Below, piece by piece: positions 7,694 through 15,000 of a DNA stretch of 30,516 bases. The notes under the pieces are model-generated. The model was given only the letters and a program-made list of their open reading frames with translations. It was not told the origin of the DNA and made no database searches. Numbering within the stretch: position 1 is the first letter of the stretch; each line of letters begins with the position of its first letter. Origin of the DNA: Faecousia sp. (GTDB taxonomy: Bacteria > Bacillota > Clostridia > Oscillospirales > Oscillospiraceae); contig JARHYV010000311.1 of the NCBI GenBank assembly GCA_029258495.1, positions 1-30,516 of the forward strand, read 5' to 3'. Made by a program: the position numbers and the translations under genes.

Positions 7694-9433
7694 TCAAGCC
7701 TTGGCTTGAAAAAGATTTGTGTTTTCCGGCTTGAAGATATTATCCCGACCGACGATCCGCCATCTGGCATATGCCTGCGAGATGAAGGGATCATCCTCGG
7801 TCTGTTCCAACCGCGCCAGTTCCTCAAAATATGGCTCGGCTCGAGTCTGCGGATCTTGATCGGCATCAAACTGATCAACGCAGTGATAATACAGGGATTG
7901 CAGCTTTGCAAAATCCAGCATCCGGTTTACATTTCGGAGGAAGTCCCCCTGAGCAGTGGCTTGCATTTGGCCCAGAAGGGCTGCGATTTGGGCATACAAT
8001 TCGTCGAATCGGGCTGCATTTGCTTGGTCGAGGGCACGATTACGGTTCGTAATATGCTCGCAGTACCAATCATCGGCATGGGACAGTCCGTTCCACAGGA
8101 TCGGGTCAAGCAATTTTCCGGTGATCAACTCAAGCAGCTGCACGCCTGCATCGGTAAATTCTTCCCCAAACAGCTCCAGCGACAGCTCCCGATGGAGCTG
8201 CGTGATATCGGCGGTGGGCTCGTAGTAGAGTCGGGACAGGTACCAGTAGTTCAGACTGGGGACAAACCAGCAGTCCAGCGGCAGATACAGAGATACTACC
8301 CCCCGATAGCCGTAGCTGATGAGCGCATTCACGGTTTCGCGGCAGTACCTTGGATTGAGAATGACATCGGAACGATACCGATAGTGGTCGCCGGTCATGT
8401 AGTCGAAGTAGAAGGCTCCTTTTGCATTTTTGGCGCAGAGTGACCACTCGTATGCAACCTGATCCCGCAGCAGACAGACCAGAACACACATATTATCCGG
8501 CATGGGGGTCGTGGGTCTGGCAAAGCTCTGAGGTGTGTAGGCCAGATGCTCCACTGTCAGATCCGGCCGGACGGATTTCAGCTTTGCGGCGATGGTGCAG
8601 TTTGCTTGGAAGATCGTTTCGGGATCTTTGCAATGCTCGCACTCACAGTATCCGCCGCCGTCCAGAGGCCAGATCCCCATGAACCGGAACCAAGGCTTGT
8701 CCTTGGCAAAGTCTGCCAAGGCAGATGCATAGGCATCGACAGCCTCCTGATTGGAATAGCAGATCTGCCCGGGAACACGCACTCCGTCCACCAGAGCAAA
8801 CCATTCGGGGTGTTCCTTGAACAGGGTCTCCTTGGGGAAATAGTAGTCTGTTGAATGCTCGCTCATGTCGATGGTGATGCCGCGCTTTTGCAGCTCCGGC
8901 AGGAGAATGTCCCCCATTTCATCCCACAGGATCTCATGATCGCCGCAGGTGGTGTCGTCCAGACGGTGGATGGAGGTCATCAGGAAATTAAAGCCGTTTT
9001 TCGCCATCCAGTCTATACCGTCCAGTGTTTTGGCAAGCGTTTTCTGAGAGGTATTGTAGAAACAGATGCCTCGGTACTCAAGCCAAGGCTCTTGACGAAG
9101 ACGGAAGTTATCCGCCAAAGGCCAGACATTCCGTGTGGGGATCCGTTCACGGTTCTTTCCCGGGAACAGGAAACTGCACCCCAGCTTGCGCAGCAGTGCG
9201 TAAACACCATGCAGCAGACCCCGTTCTTCACAGGCGGAAATTGTGATGCGATTGCCGGAATCTATGATTTCGCAGCCGTCAAATCGCAGACCGGAGGATA
9301 TGATCCGCAGCACAAATTCTTTCTGCTCCAAAACGGTATCCGGGAATATACGGCAAAGATATTCTGTCAGCTCAGCACCGGCAAAGGCTGTCACGGCAGA
9401 ATCGGGTGCAAGGATTTTGACAATTTGTTTCAT
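7694..9433 (-). CDS. DUF4838 domain protein, glycoside-hydrolase-like
   Basis: The product has 579 residues from ATG 9433. The N-terminal 120 or so residues (AGAELTEYLCRIFPD, GLLHGVYALLRKLGCSFLFPG) resemble the alpha/beta domain that precedes the barrel in GH20 and GH67 enzymes. The central part resembles a TIM-barrel hydrolase and has the DUF4838 hallmark DGGGYCECEHCKD, whose clustered cysteines suggest a bound metal. There is no signal peptide, so it should act inside the cell on imported oligosaccharides. The frame is open to ATG 9511, but that longer start would run through a hairpin. ATG 9433 has GGTGG eight bases upstream and matches the expected domain start. It lies 108 bases downstream of the GH30 gene on the same strand. 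Activity is not established for the family; alpha-glucuronidase or hexosaminidase-like activity is conjecture. Confidence 0.82.
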   Translation of the reverse strand: MKQIVKILAPDSAVTAFAGAELTEYLCRIFPDTVLEQKEFVLRIISSGLRFDGCEIIDSGNRITISACEERGLLHGVYALLRKLGCSFLFPGKNRERIPTRNVWPLADNFRLRQEPWLEYRGICFYNTSQKTLAKTLDGIDWMAKNGFNFLMTSIHRLDDTTCGDHEILWDEMGDILLPELQKRGITIDMSEHSTDYYFPKETLFKEHPEWFALVDGVRVPGQICYSNQEAVDAYASALADFAKDKPWFRFMGIWPLDGGGYCECEHCKDPETIFQANCTIAAKLKSVRPDLTVEHLAYTPQSFARPTTPMPDNMCVLVCLLRDQVAYEWSLCAKNAKGAFYFDYMTGDHYRYRSDVILNPRYCRETVNALISYGYRGVVSLYLPLDCWFVPSLNYWYLSRLYYEPTADITQLHRELSLELFGEEFTDAGVQLLELITGKLLDPILWNGLSHADDWYCEHITNRNRALDQANAARFDELYAQIAALLGQMQATAQGDFLRNVNRMLDFAKLQSLYYHCVDQFDADQDPQTRAEPYFEELARLEQTEDDPFISQAYARWRIVGRDNIFKPENTNLFQAKA

Positions 9434-9471
9434 TTGAGGTACCACCAATCTATCATAAAATAAACGGGGAA

Positions 9472-9508
9472 ATATCCTGGGAAGTCCTGTTTGGACATCC
9501 CAGGATAT
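9472..9508. other. Long imperfect hairpin between GH30 and DUF4838 genes
   Basis: Perfect 11-base arms (9472-9482 and 9498-9508) enclose a second 4-bp stem (9484-9487 with 9493-9496) after an A-A mismatch. On the minus strand no strong T run follows, only a T-rich stretch. It may be a weak terminator or attenuator after GH30, an mRNA processing or stabilising hairpin, or a DNA operator at the start of the DUF4838 transcript. Confidence 0.55.
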
Positions 9509-9535
9509 CATAGCATATTTTTTGGAAAATGAAAT
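9507..9535 (-). promoter_or_regulatory. Weak promoter candidate for DUF4838
   Basis: TATGAT on the minus strand (9507-9512) lies in a 13-base block identical to the SDR promoter region. The -35 position holds only ATTTCA (9530-9535), which would need an activator. Transcription would start inside the hairpin at 9472-9508. Confidence 0.3.
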
Positions 9536-9541
9536 TCTTTT

Positions 9542-10918
9542 TTATTCGGCAGGGAAGGGGGTATAGGCATCCACATTTCCGGTAAGCGTGATCATGGATT
9601 CTGCGCCTACGGTGAGGGTAAAGCTGCCGTCAACCACGGGAAGATCCTGCAGCTGCTGCATGTCATTGGCAGCATCGGTGAGATAGGGCGTGACGGATTC
9701 GGCGGTGAATTCGTTCAGATCGAAACGCACGGTATGGGCATTGGCTCGATCGTCATTGATGATGACAATGGCAAACTGTCCGCTTGTGGGATCCTTATAG
9801 GCAGACACCAGCAGTCCGGGAACCGGCTCATCGGTTGCGCCCATGCGAACCCAGCCGGGACGGACAAATTTACTGTAATGCCCAAGGGCATAGAGCCGCT
9901 TTGGAACAGTGTAACTTGTAGGAGAATCGATCCGGATCAAGGTCTGGTTGCAGTCACATTCGTGGGCCCCGCGCCAATAAAGGAAGGCATTGACCTGAGG
10001 AACGGTCATGAATTCGTGGATGATCTTGCCCCAACCCACAGCATCATCGATCTCTACATGGTATTCTCCCACGGTATCGCACAGCTCCGACATCCACAGG
10101 TGCTTTCCTTTTTCACGAGCAAGGGGAAGATCCTTGATGGAGCCCTGATACTGGTGGGAGGTGACCACATCGACCATATGGGCGGTGTTTTCGTCCTTCA
10201 GCAGCGGTGCTGCAACAGAGTCTGTCCAGAAACCGCTCTCACCGATCATGATATTGGTGGTCAAGCCCTCTCTCTGGAATGTGGGATAGAGATAATTCTG
10301 AACGAAGTCCTTCATCTGCCCGCTTGACCACAGGCAGGATTTCCATAGGGCAGGGAATTCCGGCTCGTTGGCAGGGGAGATGCCGTAGAAATCAATGCCG
10401 AATTCCTCCTGATAGATCTTGACATATTGCGCCAGATAATCTGCATAGGTCTGGTAATACTTTCCCTTCAGCCACCCACCGTGGTTGACATTGTCGTGGG
10501 TCTTCATCCAAGAAGGCGGTGACCAGACGGTTCCGTAGATCTTATCCACACCACGGGCCAGTGCCTGTTGGAAATACCAGATCTCCCGGGGGTCACCGGT
10601 CTTGTCCAGAACGCCTTCGGAGGGCATGATGGTGGGCTTGCTCTCGCCGCAGCCGATCTCGCTGCGGAGGATGGAGCATCCGATGCCCTTTTCTTGATCA
10701 AACAGCAGATCCATTACTTCCGAGCGGTAAGGCTCTTCCATGTTGTAGGTACATTCCTCTTCCTGTGTAAAGCCAAAGCCGTCGATCTGCTGATAGACCT
10801 CGTTCCAGTTGACGGAAACTGCGGGGGTGCTCTCAGCATGACCGGAAATCGGCAGTGCACCAAGCGCAAGGCTTGCAGACAGCAGTGCGGTGGTAATGCG
10901 TAAACCAGTTTTCTTCAT
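9542..10918 (-). CDS. Secreted glycoside hydrolase family 30 enzyme
   Basis: This 458-residue protein starts with a signal peptide (KKTGLRITT, hydrophobic core, SGHAES cleavage region near residue 28). A GH30 (beta/alpha)8 barrel follows: QIDGFGFTQ at 44-52, VWSPPSWMKT at 131-140, the probable acid/base Glu185 in SPANEPEF and the probable nucleophile Glu278 in LWMSELCD. A beta-sandwich of about 100 residues at the C-terminus is usual for the family. Known GH30 enzymes include glucuronoxylanases, beta-1,6-glucanases, xylobiohydrolases and glucosylceramidases. The subfamily cannot be assigned with certainty by eye, though the SPP-W-MKT and YADYLAQYVK patterns resemble bacterial xylanase-type members. 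It should cut glycans outside the cell for the divergent ABC transporter. AAGGAGG lies eight bases before ATG 10918. There is no wall-anchor motif. Confidence 0.9.
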   Translation of the reverse strand: MKKTGLRITTALLSASLALGALPISGHAESTPAVSVNWNEVYQQIDGFGFTQEEECTYNMEEPYRSEVMDLLFDQEKGIGCSILRSEIGCGESKPTIMPSEGVLDKTGDPREIWYFQQALARGVDKIYGTVWSPPSWMKTHDNVNHGGWLKGKYYQTYADYLAQYVKIYQEEFGIDFYGISPANEPEFPALWKSCLWSSGQMKDFVQNYLYPTFQREGLTTNIMIGESGFWTDSVAAPLLKDENTAHMVDVVTSHQYQGSIKDLPLAREKGKHLWMSELCDTVGEYHVEIDDAVGWGKIIHEFMTVPQVNAFLYWRGAHECDCNQTLIRIDSPTSYTVPKRLYALGHYSKFVRPGWVRMGATDEPVPGLLVSAYKDPTSGQFAIVIINDDRANAHTVRFDLNEFTAESVTPYLTDAANDMQQLQDLPVVDGSFTLTVGAESMITLTGNVDAYTPFPAE

Positions 10919-10982
10919 ATGGGGTACCTCCTTTTTTTATCATTGATTTATGGGACTGAAAACCCTTCTATGACTAGAAGAT

Positions 10983-11011
10983 AACATGTTACGCGGAAAA
11001 TGAAATGTCAA
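10983..11011 (-). promoter_or_regulatory. Promoter candidate for the GH30 gene
   Basis: A perfect TTGACA on the minus strand (11006-11011) sits 17 bases from a poor -10, CATGTT (10983-10988). A weak -10 beside a dyad (11015-11027) fits an activated promoter. Confidence 0.4.
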
Positions 11012-11014
11012 AAG

Positions 11015-11027
11015 TTATGATTTCATG
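11015..11027 (-). repeat. Left arm of a 13-bp inverted repeat in the hydrolase/transporter promoter region
   Basis: The minus strand reads CATGAAATCATAA, identical to the plus strand at 11201-11213. Similarity continues for about 13 more bases with a few mismatches. This arm abuts the -35 box of the GH30 promoter. Confidence 0.65.
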
Positions 11028-11200
11028 TCCAAATTCATCTGGATAAATGTTTATAATGCACAAATCCGATGGGCGTGCAAAAGGTGGAAGTATAGATCTG
11101 TCGTATCAGAATTGGATAAAAATGATCTACAATATATGTCAAAAATAACAAATTACGATGGATGTATAATAATATTTTATTCACAATAGATAAAAACGAC
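11028..11200. other. Intergenic AT-rich region between the divergent GH30 and ABC genes
   Basis: This is the centre of a gap of about 370 bases (10919-11288). It holds no gene. There is a TATAAT box at 11052-11057 and another at 11165-11170, neither with a good -35. ATGTCAAAA at 11136-11144 repeats a block found beside the left operator arm at 11005. Confidence 0.5.
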
Positions 11201-11213
11201 CATGAAATCATAA
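11201..11213 (+). repeat. Right arm of the 13-bp inverted repeat, likely operator
   Basis: CATGAAATCATAA on the plus strand matches the left arm in inverted orientation. TTGAAC (11216-11221) follows as a possible -35 for the transporter. The core ATGAAATCA occurs again in the same orientation at 11249-11257. Confidence 0.65.
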
Positions 11214-11288
11214 ATTTGAACATGTCTTTTTCATGAACAAAGCGTTAATATGAAATCAAAGCAGAGAGCGGAAAGGAGATCATTGCAT

Positions 11289-12245
11289 ATGGCATCCATC
11301 AAAGCAGCCCATACCGGAACGGAAAAGCCGCCAAAACGAAGATTGACGAAACGGATCGACACAGATCAGCTCCAGATCCAGAGTCTGATCTGGCCCGGAC
11401 TGATATTGTGTTTTGTTTTTTCCTACATCCCCATGTATGGCATCATCATTGCATTTAAGGATTATAACATCTTCACTACGGTTTCTGAGGCAGATTGGGC
11501 AGGGCTCAAATATTTCAGGGAATTCTGGAACGATCCGGCTTTGTGGAATGTCCTTCGCAATACACTGGCGCTGAACGGTTTGGCGCTGATTTTTTCCTTC
11601 CCGGCGCCGATCCTGCTTGCCTTGTTCATCAACGAGATCAAAAATGTGCGGTTCAAGAAAATTGTCCAGACCATTTCCTATCTGCCGCATTTCCTGTCTT
11701 GGGTCATCTTCGGCGGCATCATTTTGGAAATGCTGATGCCTACGGGGGTGGTCAGCGTGGTGCTTTGTAATCTGGGCATCATTCCGGAACCCACCAACTT
11801 CATGGCGAAGGGAGAATACTTTTACGCTATCTATACCATCGTCAGTATCATCAAATCCGTGGGCTTTGGCTCGATCCTGTATGTTGCAGCCATCACGGGT
11901 ATCGATCAGGAGCTGTATGAGGCGGCCATCGTGGATGGATGCGGACGGTTCCAGAAGATGTGGTATATCACATTGCCCTGCATTACGGGAACCATCGTAA
12001 TTATGCTGATCTTCCAGATCAGCTCGATCCTGAACACCGGATATGAGCAGATCATCCTGCTGCAAAATCCGTTAAATCTTGCGTTCAGCGAAACCCTGGA
12101 TACCTATGTGTACAAAATCGGCATTGCTCAGTCCCGTTACTCCTACGCGGCAGCAGTGGGCTTGCTGAAATCCGTCCTGTCGGTCAGCCTGATGCTGATT
12201 GCCAATAAAACATCCAAAAAGCTCCTCGGTCGGGGCTTGTTTTAA
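11289..12245 (+). CDS. lplB: CUT1 sugar ABC transporter permease, LplB type
   Basis: This inner-membrane subunit has 318 residues and six predicted helices. It carries the permease signature loop EAAIVDGCGRFQKMWYITLP at 221-240, which contacts the ATPase. The opening segment (QSLIWPGLILCFVFSYIPMYGIIIAFKDYNIF) is characteristic of LplB/YteP-type permeases for complex oligosaccharides. It pairs with the YtcP-type permease 12 bases downstream. No ATPase gene lies in the locus, which is usual for these systems: they share one MsmX/UgpC-like ATPase encoded elsewhere. The start was moved from an in-frame ATG at 11250 to ATG 11289 because AAAGGAG (11272-11278) lies ten bases before it; TTG 11283 is an alternative. 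The region upstream holds inverted repeats likely bound by the YesN-type regulator. Confidence 0.93.
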   Translation: MASIKAAHTGTEKPPKRRLTKRIDTDQLQIQSLIWPGLILCFVFSYIPMYGIIIAFKDYNIFTTVSEADWAGLKYFREFWNDPALWNVLRNTLALNGLALIFSFPAPILLALFINEIKNVRFKKIVQTISYLPHFLSWVIFGGIILEMLMPTGVVSVVLCNLGIIPEPTNFMAKGEYFYAIYTIVSIIKSVGFGSILYVAAITGIDQELYEAAIVDGCGRFQKMWYITLPCITGTIVIMLIFQISSILNTGYEQIILLQNPLNLAFSETLDTYVYKIGIAQSRYSYAAAVGLLKSVLSVSLMLIANKTSKKLLGRGLF

Positions 12246-12257
12246 GGGGGCAATATC

Positions 12258-13163
12258 ATGGCGAAAAATCATCAAAGATCCAAATTGCACCGGAATACCA
12301 CCTTTGACTGGATCAACTACTTCCTTATGGCGGTGATGGCATTCATTATGCTCTATCCGCTTTGGTACTGCGTCGTCGGCAGTCTTAATGAGGGTACAGA
12401 TTATCTCCGCGGAGGGGTCTTCCTGTGGCCGCGGAAATGGACGATTGCAAACTACAAGGCGGTTTTTCTGGATCACTCGATCCTGAATGCCTTTGCCATC
12501 ACCATTGCAAAGTGCCTTGTGGGCACGGTCACCAGTGTTTTGTGTACGGCGATGGTATCGTATGCCATTACCAGACCCCAGCTGAAACTGAAAAAGTACT
12601 ATATCCCGTTTATTATGGTCACCATGTTTTTCAGCGGAGGTCTGATCCCTTACTTTATTCTGATCGTGAATTTGAAACTCTACGATTCCTTCTGGGTGTA
12701 TATCATTCCTACCATGTTCAGTGCGTACAATATGATCATCATCCAGTCGTTCATGCGGGATCTGCCCAGAGAATTGATCGAGTCTGCCAAGATCGACGGT
12801 GCAAATGAATACCGGATCTTCTTCCAGATGATCCTGCCCCTGTGTAAGCCTGTTCTTGCCACCATTGCATTGTTCACCATCGTCAATCACTGGAATTCCT
12901 ACTTCGATTCCATGATGTATACGGCCTCTCAGGAGCTGCAGACCATTCAGCTGTTCCTGAAGAAGGTCATTACGGATCCGTCGGTTGCAAAGGGCTTGGG
13001 TTCGGCTGCAACCATTGCCATTCCGGATCAGGCAACCACGCTGACTCCGCAGGTGGTGAAGCTTGCCACCATGGTGGTGACAGCTCTGCCTGTCATCTGC
13101 GTCTACCCGTTCCTGCAGCGTTATTTTGTAAAGGGCGTTACCATGGGAGCTGTGAAAGGCTGA
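12258..13163 (+). CDS. ytcP: CUT1 sugar ABC transporter permease, YtcP type
   Basis: The second permease of the transporter has 301 residues and six helices. Its ATPase-contact loop is IESAKIDGANEYRIFFQMILP at about 174-194, with Ser replacing the middle Ala of the EAA motif. The ending, YPFLQRYFVKGVTMGAVKG, is the standard C-terminus of carbohydrate permeases of this family. It follows the LplB-type gene by 12 bases with AGGGGG before the ATG, and precedes the binding protein by 45 bases, so the three form one transcription unit. The LplB-YtcP-YtcQ combination is known for oligosaccharides such as aldouronates, rhamnogalacturonan fragments or host glycans. Confidence 0.93.
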   Translation: MAKNHQRSKLHRNTTFDWINYFLMAVMAFIMLYPLWYCVVGSLNEGTDYLRGGVFLWPRKWTIANYKAVFLDHSILNAFAITIAKCLVGTVTSVLCTAMVSYAITRPQLKLKKYYIPFIMVTMFFSGGLIPYFILIVNLKLYDSFWVYIIPTMFSAYNMIIIQSFMRDLPRELIESAKIDGANEYRIFFQMILPLCKPVLATIALFTIVNHWNSYFDSMMYTASQELQTIQLFLKKVITDPSVAKGLGSAATIAIPDQATTLTPQVVKLATMVVTALPVICVYPFLQRYFVKGVTMGAVKG

Positions 13164-13208
13164 TATGGATAGCGTGCAATATATTGGAAAAGTATAGGAG
13201 GAAAAAAC

Positions 13209-14873
13209 ATGAAACGGAACAAACTCATTGCCTCGGCTCTGGCGGCACTGATGTGTGCCTCTGCTTTGGCAGGCTGCGGCGGAAATCCCTCTGAGACCAA
13301 AGAGAGCACAGCTGCACCAACAGGCGAAACTACCGCTGCTCAGGTTTCGGCAGATCAGCCCAGCTGGAAGACCGACACCTCTGACTGCACGGTCACATGG
13401 TTCTTTGCCTATGACTGGTATGGAAAGAAGTTCAATGAAAAGGATAACCTGTTCGACAAAAAGCTGTACGAGGAAACCGGTGTCAAGATTGAGATCCAGA
13501 CCGGTGATACGGATAAGCTGAATATGCTGATCCAGACCGGTAAGCTGCCGGATATCATCACTCTGGATGCCAATTCCACCCAGAGAAAGCTGTTGGAGAA
13601 AAACGGCATGGTTCAGCCGCTGAACAAGCTGCGCGATGAATATGCCAAGGATCTGGTGGTGCCCCAGTCCATGATCGACTGGTACACTGCTGAGGATGGA
13701 AACTGGTATTCTATTGCAAGTTTCTACTATGGTGAAGATAATATCAAGACCAACAATGGGTTCTATGAAACCCACAACCAGAATTATGTCCGTGACGATA
13801 TCCTGAAACAGATCGGCATGACCTATGACGATCTGCGTACTAAGGAGGGGTTCCTGAACGCACTTCGTGCCGTCAAGGAGCAGAATATCCAGTACAACGG
13901 ACAGACCGTGGTTCCCTATATGGTTCTGTTTGCAGACAAGGCGGCGGTGCAGGTGGCACAGCAGCTGGGAGCATCTCAGGAGGATGCCAACGGCGACTTC
14001 CAGTCCTTCTATACTACACCCCAGTACCGCGAGGCCATGCTGCTGTTCAATCAGATGTATCAGGAAGGTCTGCTGACCGATGCAAGCTTTACTGTGGATA
14101 AGAGCCAGCTGGAGCAGGAGGTTGCGGCCGGTCATGTCTTTGCATCTACTGCAAAGACCAATGTTTCCAATGCACGCAACAGTCTGTATGCAGCTGACAA
14201 CAATGCAAAGATGCTGTACGCAGGTCAGTTTACCGGTGATACCAATGACAAGATCATGGTTCCTGCCAACAACAACATGGGCTGGACAGCGACCCTGATC
14301 AACAAGGATGCAAAGAATGCAGACCGTATCATCCGCCTGTTTGCCTATCTGAACCAGAAGGAAACCGTTCTTGACAATGAATGGGGTGTTGGCGGATGGA
14401 CACTGGACAGCGACGGACATGTGGTTCGCGATCCTGCGATCATGGCTGTGAGCGAATCCAATCCCGGCGAATTTGCTGCAAAGTATTCCGGAGATCTTGC
14501 TTGGACAACAGACTATACCATCATTCAGGGCACTGCCCCCAAGGATGGCGGTGTGTGGACGGATGATGTATATCTGATGACCCATGATGATCGGATCACC
14601 ATTTACGACGACAAGAGTTTCAGTGATGTTGCGCCGGAAGCCGGCAGCAATGAGGCAGCAATCCAGGCACGCATTGACGAATATATGAAACAGGCTTTGG
14701 GCAAGATCATCACCGCAGCAACCCCAGAGCAGTGCGAGCAGGAGCTGGATAATGCTCTGGCAGAGCTGGAGAAGATGGGCCTCAGCCAGTTGACGCAGTA
14801 CCAAAATACCCTCTTCCAGCAGAATAAGCAGAAATTGGGACTGGACTTTGCCTTCCCCGGCAACAAGAAGTAA
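13209..14873 (+). CDS. Extracellular sugar-binding lipoprotein, YtcQ/LipO type
   Basis: This is a 554-residue solute-binding protein. The signal peptide ends in a lipobox, ASALAGC, with Cys23 as the lipidated residue. A Thr/Ala/Glu-rich linker precedes the binding domain. The mature part has patterns of large carbohydrate-binding lipoproteins that pair with LplB/YtcP, such as TGDTDKLNMLIQTGKLPDII near residue 98 and the C-terminal stretch LAELEKMGLSQLTQYQNTLF. It should capture the oligosaccharide at the membrane surface and pass it to the two permeases. AGGAGG lies seven bases before the ATG. It is the last gene of the unit and is followed by two hairpins, the second a strong terminator. The ligand is not deducible; the GH30 and DUF4838 neighbours suggest a plant or host glycan fragment. 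Confidence 0.92.
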   Translation: MKRNKLIASALAALMCASALAGCGGNPSETKESTAAPTGETTAAQVSADQPSWKTDTSDCTVTWFFAYDWYGKKFNEKDNLFDKKLYEETGVKIEIQTGDTDKLNMLIQTGKLPDIITLDANSTQRKLLEKNGMVQPLNKLRDEYAKDLVVPQSMIDWYTAEDGNWYSIASFYYGEDNIKTNNGFYETHNQNYVRDDILKQIGMTYDDLRTKEGFLNALRAVKEQNIQYNGQTVVPYMVLFADKAAVQVAQQLGASQEDANGDFQSFYTTPQYREAMLLFNQMYQEGLLTDASFTVDKSQLEQEVAAGHVFASTAKTNVSNARNSLYAADNNAKMLYAGQFTGDTNDKIMVPANNNMGWTATLINKDAKNADRIIRLFAYLNQKETVLDNEWGVGGWTLDSDGHVVRDPAIMAVSESNPGEFAAKYSGDLAWTTDYTIIQGTAPKDGGVWTDDVYLMTHDDRITIYDDKSFSDVAPEAGSNEAAIQARIDEYMKQALGKIITAATPEQCEQELDNALAELEKMGLSQLTQYQNTLFQQNKQKLGLDFAFPGNKK

Positions 14874-14896
14874 ATATGGTGTCCTGAGTTGGATGC

Positions 14897-14933
14897 ATGA
14901 TCCGAATGGAATGTTTTCCATGGCTCGGATCAT
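14897..14933 (+). other. Hairpin downstream of the sugar-binding protein
   Basis: A 9-bp outer stem (14897-14905 with 14925-14933) and a 6-bp inner stem (14906-14911 with 14916-14921) are separated by a 3-base bulge. No T run follows, so it more likely protects the mRNA end than terminates. Confidence 0.45.
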
Positions 14934-14955
14934 ATAAGAAATCCTAAAAGACGAA

Positions 14956-14993
14956 ACGGAGTGCATCGAGAAACTCGATACACTCCGTTTTTT
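14956..14993. terminator. Terminator of the ABC transporter operon
   Basis: Arms 14956-14970 and 14974-14988 pair over 15 bp with one mismatch and an AAA loop, followed by six T residues. It separates the transporter operon from the convergent sensor kinase gene. Confidence 0.92.
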
Positions 14994-15000
14994 GTCGGGA

